From: Lachnospiraceae bacterium | Lineage (GTDB): Bacteria > Bacillota > Clostridia > Lachnospirales > Lachnospiraceae | Assembly (NCBI GenBank): GCA_017391545.1 | Contig: JAFOYD010000165.1 | Location: 1 to 12,965 of the forward strand | Direction: 5' to 3' | DNA: 12,965 nt | In this document: piece by piece, positions 7,058-12,965 of the stretch | Numbering within the stretch: position 1 is the stretch's first letter | Layout of the letters: each line of letters opens with the position of its first letter | Position numbers and translations under genes: made by a program | The notes under the pieces: generated by a model | The model's input: the letters and a program-made list of their open reading frames with translations, nothing else | What the model was told of the DNA's origin: nothing | Databases searched by the model: none

Positions 7058-8032
7058 ATGAAAGAAATCGTTAGTTTGATGGATTATCGTTCGAGCATCA
7101 AGGTCGTTGACGCGACACTGCGGGATGGCGGTCTTGTGAATGACTTTTACTTTACGGATGAGTTTGTCAAGGCATTGTATGAGACAAACCTCAAGGCTGG
7201 CGTAGACTATATGGAGATGGGTTACAAAGCGTCAAAAGAGATGTTTGATGAGAGCAAATTTGGTAAATGGAAGTTCTGCAATGATGATGATATAAGAGCC
7301 ATTGTAGGCGATAACAATACCAATCTGAAGCTGGCAGTCATGGCGGACGTGGGAAGATGTGAATATAAAAGTGATATTGCATATCGCGAGGACAGCCCAA
7401 TCGATTTGATTCGTGTGGCAACATACCTGAATACAATACCGGAAGCAGCAGATATGATTGAAGATGCCAAAATGAAAGGATACGAGGTCAGCTGCAACAT
7501 TATGGCAATTTCCAATGGTCAGGAAAGTGATTTAAAAGTAGCCCTCGATATATTGGGAAAGACACCTGTAGATGTATTTTATATTGTTGACAGCTATGGT
7601 TCCTTATACCCGGAGCAGATTGCGCGTATATCTGACCTGTATCTGGAGTTTGCGACCAAGTATAACAAAAAGCTTGGCATCCATGCACATAACAATCAGC
7701 AGCTTGCATTTGCCAATACGATTGAGGCCGTTGGTGACGGTGTTGACTGGCTCGATGCAACCTATGCAGGTATGGGAAGAGGTGCAGGTAATTGTGCCAT
7801 GGAGCTTTTACTCGGCTTCCTGCATAATCCGAAGTACAAAAATTACTATGCGATACAGTTTATTGAGAAATATATCAATAAATTGAAGGCTGATGGTGTT
7901 GTATGGGGATATGATCTGCAATATATGATGACAGGCCAGCTCAATCAGCACCCCAGATCTGCAATTCAATTTACAAAGGAAAAGAGAACCGATTATTCTG
8001 AATTTTATAAGGAAGTAGTCGCACAGGACTAA
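7058..8032 (+). CDS. DRE-TIM metallolyase / HMGL-like aldolase, stand-alone
   Basis: A 324-residue TIM-barrel enzyme of the HMG-CoA-lyase-like family, closest in feel to the 4-hydroxy-2-oxovalerate-aldolase-like group. DATLRDGG (residues 18-25) supplies the catalytic Arg22 and metal-binding Asp23. GIHAHNN (207-213) supplies the two metal-binding histidines, and GMGRGAGN (238-245) is the glycine-rich loop. VDSYG (178-181 region) is also typical. It should cleave or form a carbon-carbon bond next to a 2-oxo acid using a divalent metal. The substrate is unknown, and no acetaldehyde dehydrogenase (DmpF-type) partner is nearby, so a catechol-pathway role is not supported. Start: ATGs at 7052 and 7058 are in frame. 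AGGAG (7044-7048) is nine bases before the second but only three before the first, so 7058 is preferred. It is monocistronic, with its own promoter and terminator. Confidence 0.88.
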   Translation: MKEIVSLMDYRSSIKVVDATLRDGGLVNDFYFTDEFVKALYETNLKAGVDYMEMGYKASKEMFDESKFGKWKFCNDDDIRAIVGDNNTNLKLAVMADVGRCEYKSDIAYREDSPIDLIRVATYLNTIPEAADMIEDAKMKGYEVSCNIMAISNGQESDLKVALDILGKTPVDVFYIVDSYGSLYPEQIARISDLYLEFATKYNKKLGIHAHNNQQLAFANTIEAVGDGVDWLDATYAGMGRGAGNCAMELLLGFLHNPKYKNYYAIQFIEKYINKLKADGVVWGYDLQYMMTGQLNQHPRSAIQFTKEKRTDYSEFYKEVVAQD

Positions 8033-8047
8033 AATTTCCGATGATAA

Positions 8048-8076
8048 AGGGGCATTCGCTAAGAATGCTCTTTTTT
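8048..8076 (+). terminator. Rho-independent terminator after the aldolase-like gene
   Basis: A stem of about ten pairs including two G-U pairs (arms 8048-8057 and 8063-8072, core GCATTC/GAATGC), a five-base loop GCTAA, and six T at 8071-8076. It lies 15 bases after the stop codon. Confidence 0.85.
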
Positions 8077-8098
8077 AATGCACACGATTTTGCCGTAG

Positions 8099-8119
8099 CA
8101 AGTAGGACAAGCTTACTTG
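8099..8119. repeat. Short inverted repeat upstream of the sensor gene promoter
   Basis: CAAGTAGG (8099-8106) and CTTACTTG (8112-8119) can pair over eight positions with one G-U and a five-base loop. There is no T run after it on either strand, so it is not a terminator. It sits about 35 bases upstream of the proposed -35 and could be an operator or mean nothing. Confidence 0.3.
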
Positions 8120-8153
8120 GTTGTAAAAACTGAAAAATAAGCATATATTACTA

Positions 8154-8183
8154 TTGCAGTCAGATAATTATAGAGCTTATAAT
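8154..8183 (+). promoter_or_regulatory. Probable promoter of the HD-GYP sensor gene
   Basis: A perfect TATAAT (8178-8183) with a weak TTGCAG (8154-8159) 18 bases upstream. The poor -35 suggests modest or activator-dependent expression. It lies about 45 bases before the start codon, which has GGAGG (8218-8222) at a good six-base spacing. Confidence 0.5.
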
Positions 8184-8228
8184 AGAATATAAAGGAAGTT
8201 TCATCGCTTATGCAGATGGAGGTAAGTT

Positions 8229-11200
8229 ATGAGAGATCGAAATAAAAAACTGGGAGTCAAACAGAAGATATTGCTGATTTTTGTTTGTGTTGTTATTAAT
8301 CTGTTGGGAAAACTGATTGCACATAGATTCAATCTTCCGCTTTGGCTTGACGTGGTTGGTACATTTGTAGCAGCATATTTTATGGGCCCTGTTGGTGTGG
8401 TAATAACAGGTGTATCTGGAAATCTGCTGTTTTTTATGGTAGAGCATAGTGCAGCAGAATATATGTTTATAAGTATTATCGTTGGACTGGTATGTTGCCT
8501 GTGTGTAAAGCGAGGGTATCTGGACAGACTTACAACTGCTGTGATGTCGAGCTTTTTGATTGGAGTCGTGGCAATCATTTTGTCAACACCGGTCAACTTG
8601 TATTTTAGTGGTGGGAAAACAGGTAATTTCTGGGCGGACACCTTTTTTGATATGCTTAACTGGTATGGTTTTTCTCCTTTGATCTGCAGTCTTGGAGCAG
8701 AGGCAATCATTGAGATCATTGACAAACAGATCAGTGTGATGATTGCTTTTGGAATGATTCGATTGATTCTTGGATATTGGAAGAAAAAGTCAGGTGCATT
8801 CACAAAGGGTATGACAGCACTGATTCTTGCGATGGTCATGTTTAGTACATCATTTGTTGTAGATGCAGAAGAAGCGTCTTCTGATGACAATTTTGTCAGC
8901 ACGATCTATGACAGCCGATCAGGCATGCCGGCCTCGGCTGCAAATGATATTGCTGAGACGGATGACGGGTACATCTGGATTGGAAGTTATGCGGGTCTTA
9001 CACGCTATAATGGAAGAGAGTTTGAGTTCATTCATGAAAGTGGCATCTCAAGTGTGACGTCCCTTTTGACGGATCATACCGGAAGGTTGTGGATCGGGAC
9101 AAATGATAGTGGAATCGCAATGTATGATGATAAGACATTTGTGTCGGTTACAACAGAGGACGGACTTCCTGCTAATTCCATACGATGCTTTGCGGAAGCG
9201 GAAGATGGCAGCATCTATGTTGGAACCACCGATAATCTGTGCAAATTAAAAATTGATGAGACGGGCAAGATTCAGATCAATGTGCTCAGAAATGAAATTG
9301 TATATGTTACATCCATTCTTCCCTACAATGGAAGAATGATTGGAACGACCAATACCGGAAAAATGTTCGTTCTGTACAATGATCAGGTCAGATATGTCAT
9401 AGAGCCGGAAGATAAGAAGCAGTATTATTCCTGCGTGGCATTGATTGATGGCAAGCTGTGGGCAGGCACCGAAGGAGGGTATCTGGAGCAGTTTGAGTTG
9501 TATTCGAACCTTGCCAGGATGAATGTCAAAATCGAGACTGATGGTCTTAATAACATTACTGAGATAAAGGAAGATAGTGAACAGCGCGTATGGATCTGTT
9601 CGGACAGTGGAATCGGATACATGACTTCTGATCAAAAAGGAATGAGAACAGTCAAAAAAATGAAATTTGACAACTTTGACGCATCGATTGAATGCATGCA
9701 TGAGGACTACGAGGGTAATATTTGGTTTGCATCCTCGCGCTATGGAGTCATGAAGCTTTCCAAAAGCAAGTTTGTCGATATCTTTGCAGAAGCAGGGATA
9801 GAAAGCAGTGTCGCAAACGCAGTGTTACTGCATCAGAACAGATATTACTGCGGGACAGATAATGGTCTTGTGATCTTAAATGCAGACGATTATGGAACAG
9901 TGGAAAATGAACTGACGGAACTTGTAAAGGACACCAGAGTGCGCTGCATTATGAAAGACTCGCATGAAAATATCTGGATTTGTACATATGGTGATGCGGG
10001 GCTTGTGCGTTATAGTCCTGATGGCATTATCACAACGTTTAATGAATGGAACAAGAAGACGATTAATAACCGGTTCAGATGTGCCATAGAACTTTGCGAC
10101 GGAAGTATTGCAGCAGGTTCGAGCGATGGTATTAACTTTATAAAGAACGATGAAGTCGTTGGAAAAATAACGACGAAGGAAGGGTTGGATAACTCTCAGA
10201 TTTTACATATGTATGAGGACAAGGACGGACGGTTGTATGCCGCCACAGATGGTGCCGGTATCTATGTCATTGAAAATAAAAAGATAGTGAAACATATCGG
10301 TATCGAGGAAGGCCTTCCATCAGAGGTCGTGCTCAAAATGAAACCATATAAAGATGGATATTTTGTTATTGCAAGCAATTCCCTGTGTTATATGGAGAAT
10401 GATACTGTAAGGCCGATTGAAAAATTCCCTTATTTTGACAACTATGACATCATGATACAAGGTGACATTGCTTACGTGTTATCCAGTGCAGGTATTTATC
10501 AGGTAAATGCGGATCAGCTGATCAAAGACGGTGATGCAAAATACAGACTCTTTAATCATACAGACGGACTGCTGGCGGGATTGACAGTAAATGCATGGAA
10601 TATGTTTGACGAGGAAGGTCGGATGTTTGTCTGTGCTAACAGGGGTGTTATTTATTTTGATCCGGATGATCTGGAGACCAAAAATATAAATTTCAAGACA
10701 GCTATTTCCGTTGTGCTGAATGATGGAAAAGTTCTGGAAGATCATGAAGGCGTGTTTGTCATTCCGGAGAATGTAAAGACGTTTACGGTAAAAGCATCGA
10801 TCATGAAGTATTCCCTGTCTGAAGTAAAGACCAGATTTTTTATTGGTGGAATCAGTGATAGCGAAAATGCAATCTTAAGCTCAGAAATTGAACCGATTCA
10901 GATATCAAATCTGAAACCGGGACGGTATCTGGCGCATTTACAGATCCTGAGTGATGATGAGAGTGAGATTCTTCTGGAAAAAGTATATTTGATTAAGAAA
11001 GAAGCGCATACATGGGAAAAACCCTGGTATGTGGCATATCTTGCATTTGTCGTACTGTGGATGATTACCTTTACGGTGTGGGTGATTTTGACATTGATCA
11101 ATATCACGAAGCGAAGACAGCAGCTTGAGCAGTTGCGGAGCCAGCTTGAGGAGAAAGTCAAGGTACAGACAGAAGAAATACGTGTGCAGGCTGATAAAAT

Positions 11201-11834
11201 GGAAGAATTTCAATGGGAAGTCATTGAAAGCATGGCATCACTGATTGAGAGCAGGGACGGAAATACGGGTGATCATGTAAAGAATACGGCAAAATATGTG
11301 TCGGTGATAGCGAATGAAATGCTGCGGATGCACCTGCATCCGGATATCATAACAGAGAAATATGTTGATATTATTGTAAAAGTTGCACCACTTCATGATG
11401 TGGGTAAAATCAAGGTATCTGATGTAATCTTGAATAAGCCGGGGAAATTTACACCGGAGGAATATGAAATCATGAAAGAGCATGCTGCCTACGGGGGTGA
11501 GATTGTAGAGGCGGTATTAGGTAAAAATGCAGATGCCCAAATGGTACAGATCGCAAAAGACATCGCGCGATATCACCATGAAAAATGGGATGGAAACGGA
11601 TACCCTGAGGGTAAATCAGGGGAAGACATTCCACTGTCCGCAAGAATCATGGCTGTGGCAGATGTGTTTGATGCGCTTGTATCAAAAAGGGTGTATAAGG
11701 ATCCGTTTTCCGTAGAGAAGGCATTTGAAATCATACAGGAGGAGGCTGGAAGGCAGTTTGATGCGGAAATCGTAAGTGTTTTTCTGAAAAAGAAACAGGA
11801 AATCCTGAAACAACTAAACGAGAACATGGAATAA
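8229..11834 (+). CDS. Membrane sensor c-di-GMP phosphodiesterase: ECF S-component-like domain, Reg_prop propellers, Y_Y_Y-like, HD-GYP
   Basis: A 1201-residue multidomain protein predicted to hydrolyse cyclic di-GMP in response to an outside signal. Residues 1-184 hold about six membrane helices resembling an ECF transporter S component (LPLWLDVVGTFVAAYFMGP, 36-54). Residues 186-213 look like a Sec signal peptide: KKK, a hydrophobic core, then VVDA before EEASS. Residues 215-815 contain about 14 Reg_prop-like repeats (YIWIGSYAGLTRY, RLWIGTNDSG, NIWICTYGDAGLVRY), enough for two seven-bladed propellers. A Y_Y_Y-like domain follows (about 850-925), then a membrane helix (933-959) and a short coiled coil (960-995). 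The HD-GYP domain is complete: RDGNTGDH (1009-1016), HDVGK (1056-1060), HH (1116-1117) and DGNGYP (1121-1126), so it should be active. The propellers would lie outside and the enzyme inside the cell. The ligand is unknown. A GGDEF gene faces it downstream. Confidence 0.9.
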   Translation: MRDRNKKLGVKQKILLIFVCVVINLLGKLIAHRFNLPLWLDVVGTFVAAYFMGPVGVVITGVSGNLLFFMVEHSAAEYMFISIIVGLVCCLCVKRGYLDRLTTAVMSSFLIGVVAIILSTPVNLYFSGGKTGNFWADTFFDMLNWYGFSPLICSLGAEAIIEIIDKQISVMIAFGMIRLILGYWKKKSGAFTKGMTALILAMVMFSTSFVVDAEEASSDDNFVSTIYDSRSGMPASAANDIAETDDGYIWIGSYAGLTRYNGREFEFIHESGISSVTSLLTDHTGRLWIGTNDSGIAMYDDKTFVSVTTEDGLPANSIRCFAEAEDGSIYVGTTDNLCKLKIDETGKIQINVLRNEIVYVTSILPYNGRMIGTTNTGKMFVLYNDQVRYVIEPEDKKQYYSCVALIDGKLWAGTEGGYLEQFELYSNLARMNVKIETDGLNNITEIKEDSEQRVWICSDSGIGYMTSDQKGMRTVKKMKFDNFDASIECMHEDYEGNIWFASSRYGVMKLSKSKFVDIFAEAGIESSVANAVLLHQNRYYCGTDNGLVILNADDYGTVENELTELVKDTRVRCIMKDSHENIWICTYGDAGLVRYSPDGIITTFNEWNKKTINNRFRCAIELCDGSIAAGSSDGINFIKNDEVVGKITTKEGLDNSQILHMYEDKDGRLYAATDGAGIYVIENKKIVKHIGIEEGLPSEVVLKMKPYKDGYFVIASNSLCYMENDTVRPIEKFPYFDNYDIMIQGDIAYVLSSAGIYQVNADQLIKDGDAKYRLFNHTDGLLAGLTVNAWNMFDEEGRMFVCANRGVIYFDPDDLETKNINFKTAISVVLNDGKVLEDHEGVFVIPENVKTFTVKASIMKYSLSEVKTRFFIGGISDSENAILSSEIEPIQISNLKPGRYLAHLQILSDDESEILLEKVYLIKKEAHTWEKPWYVAYLAFVVLWMITFTVWVILTLINITKRRQQLEQLRSQLEEKVKVQTEEIRVQADKMEEFQWEVIESMASLIESRDGNTGDHVKNTAKYVSVIANEMLRMHLHPDIITEKYVDIIVKVAPLHDVGKIKVSDVILNKPGKFTPEEYEIMKEHAAYGGEIVEAVLGKNADAQMVQIAKDIARYHHEKWDGNGYPEGKSGEDIPLSARIMAVADVFDALVSKRVYKDPFSVEKAFEIIQEEAGRQFDAEIVSVFLKKKQEILKQLNENME

Positions 11835-11837
11835 ATA

Positions 11838-11870
11838 AAAGCCGCAGTGATCAAAATCACCTGCGGCTTT
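11838..11870. terminator. Shared bidirectional terminator between the convergent c-di-GMP genes
   Basis: Arms AAAGCCGCAG-TGAT (11838-11851) and ATCA-CTGCGGCTTT (11856-11870, one bulged C at 11860) around a four-base loop. Read on the minus strand it is followed by TTTTATTTATT, a good U tract for the cyclase gene. On the plus strand only TTTCT follows, so termination of the HD-GYP transcript may be leakier. The minus-strand stop codon (11857-11859) lies inside the hairpin. Confidence 0.8.
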
Positions 11871-12965
11871 CTACTGCAATATTGGATCTTTGCTTGAGTT
11901 TCATCTTTCTTTTGTACATAAAAGCATCTGCACGTCTCATAGTGTCTTTCAGGGTACTGTCGAGCGTTGGATCAAAGGAGGCATAGCCTGCTGAGATTTC
12001 CATGTGAATATCAAAATTGGAGTCTCTGATTTCTGCCATGTGTTTTTCAACAACAGCTCTGACTTTTTTGAAATCCTCCAAGGTAAAGTTTGTCGTGATT
12101 ACACAAAATTCGTCACCACCAATGCGATAGGTGGTTCCCCATTTTTCATAGGCATCTTTGATGATCTGACTGGAGGTGATAATATAGCTGTCTCCCTTTT
12201 CATGACCATGTACATCATTATAATACTTCAGATTGTTGAGATCCAGCATGACAATGCTTTTCTGCGACCACTGTCTGAAATCTCCCTCCATAATATCATG
12301 CTCAAAGGCGGCTCTGTTCATGACCTTTGTCAAAGGATCGATAGAGGCCTCCTCCTTGATCTGCTCTGCCTGATGTCCCATTTGCAAAAGAACGATAAAG
12401 TCAACAAATAATGAAATGGACATGATGACGATATAGGTCAGATCACCCAGGCGGCTGTATTTGGCAACGTCAGGTGAATTTACGACATAATATCGGATGA
12501 GGTCAATGACTGACGCTATGATGAGAGCAAGCGTAGATATAATCTGAGCAATATAGGAATTTCTCCGCTTGCTGATCATGGTAGCTTTCGGAGTGTTGTT
12601 TCTGCCAATGAGTGCATTGACATTGTTGACACAAGCATAACTTCCACCTGCGAGCATGATGATGTGAGTGATGGCTACGGTGTTCGCAAAATCAACACCC
12701 AATACGAGCTGACAGAAGGAAGTAATCCAAAAGTCTGCAATCGATAATATGGTAAGGATGCGCAGCGTCTTGCTTTTTCCTCTGTGAAAGGTAATATTCA
12801 CAAACTGTAGGAACGTGGCAACAGCAAGCTTCAGGCACATATATGATACGCGGCTAAAGAGCAAAAGGTGCGTGAACATAAAAGAATAGGTGTTCGACTC
12901 AATCGTCGTCCACAGACCTCTGAAAATCGCAAACAGGGCAAGCCATGTAAGACCGCGTTCGAATC
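11857..12965 (-). CDS. Membrane diguanylate cyclase (GGDEF domain), 5' end beyond window
   Basis: The protein makes cyclic di-GMP from two GTP. The C-terminal GGDEF domain has DPLTKVMNRAAFE, DLNNLKYYNDVHGHEKGD and an intact active-site loop RIGGDEF (GGDEF at bases 12106-12120), so it should be active. The usual product-inhibition motif RxxD just upstream is absent (EKWG at that place). Before it are about six hydrophobic helices, typical of the 7TM-type sensory regions found on Clostridia cyclases. An ATG at 12879 might be taken as the start, but the frame stays open through all upstream bases to the window edge and encodes sensible membrane residues (LTWLALFAIFRGLW, then ESNTYSF). The real start therefore lies outside, and 368 residues are visible. 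It is convergent with the HD-GYP gene and ends inside the shared terminator. The signal it senses is unknown. Confidence 0.9.
   Translation of the reverse strand, partial: FERGLTWLALFAIFRGLWTTIESNTYSFMFTHLLLFSRVSYMCLKLAVATFLQFVNITFHRGKSKTLRILTILSIADFWITSFCQLVLGVDFANTVAITHIIMLAGGSYACVNNVNALIGRNNTPKATMISKRRNSYIAQIISTLALIIASVIDLIRYYVVNSPDVAKYSRLGDLTYIVIMSISLFVDFIVLLQMGHQAEQIKEEASIDPLTKVMNRAAFEHDIMEGDFRQWSQKSIVMLDLNNLKYYNDVHGHEKGDSYIITSSQIIKDAYEKWGTTYRIGGDEFCVITTNFTLEDFKKVRAVVEKHMAEIRDSNFDIHMEISAGYASFDPTLDSTLKDTMRRADAFMYKRKMKLKQRSNIAVESRR

Noticed and set aside
8077..8228. Small RNA or riboswitch between the aldolase-like and sensor genes
   Set aside because: Only a short inverted repeat and a promoter are seen. 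There is no terminator-like or conserved aptamer structure.
8201..8902. 233-codon open frame on the minus strand
   Set aside because: It lies opposite the N-terminal membrane part of the 1201-residue sensor, has no ribosome binding site I can see and no recognisable domain. The plus-strand gene has clear domain structure.
12877..12879. ATG as the true start of the GGDEF gene
   Set aside because: The frame continues without stop to base 12965 and encodes plausible membrane and loop residues, so the gene is best treated as cut by the window edge.

Overview
The window looks like a chromosomal segment of a Gram-positive Clostridia bacterium, most likely Lachnospiraceae or a close relative. This is inferred from moderate GC content, strong GGAGG-type ribosome binding sites, sigma-A-like promoters (TTGACT-17-TATAAT), U-tract hairpin terminators, and a gene style (maltose-type binding protein, YdcZ-type transporter, large Reg_prop sensor, membrane GGDEF protein) common in gut Clostridia. 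I see no mobile element, tRNA, rRNA or CRISPR array.

Layout. Bases 1-678 hold the 3' end of a sugar-type ABC-transporter substrate-binding protein. Next come a small YdcZ/DUF606 membrane transporter (743-1171) and a tight three-gene operon read from a good promoter at 1195-1223: a short-form argC (1262-2206), an RsmF-type rRNA cytosine methyltransferase (2203-3606) and a MATE efflux pump (3603-4952). Both junctions in this operon are ATGA overlaps. A strong hairpin terminator (4958-4989) closes it.

A near-consensus promoter (5001-5029) then drives two unrecognised genes that overlap at TAATG: a soluble coiled-coil protein (5131-6207) and a coiled-coil protein with a single C-terminal membrane anchor (6207-6965). 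They look like a two-part module of unknown function. A stand-alone DRE-TIM aldolase-like enzyme (7058-8032) follows with its own promoter and terminator.

The right third concerns cyclic di-GMP. A 1201-residue membrane sensor (8229-11834) joins an ECF S-component-like membrane domain, an internal signal-peptide-like segment, about 14 Reg_prop propeller repeats, a Y_Y_Y-like domain, a membrane helix and a C-terminal HD-GYP phosphodiesterase with intact catalytic motifs. Facing it on the minus strand is a membrane GGDEF diguanylate cyclase. Its frame stays open to the right edge of the window, so its N-terminus is missing here. The two convergent genes share one hairpin terminator, and the cyclase stop codon lies inside it. 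One protein should make c-di-GMP and the other break it down, probably in response to different external cues. The most unusual items are the S-component/propeller/HD-GYP fusion and the two-gene coiled-coil module.
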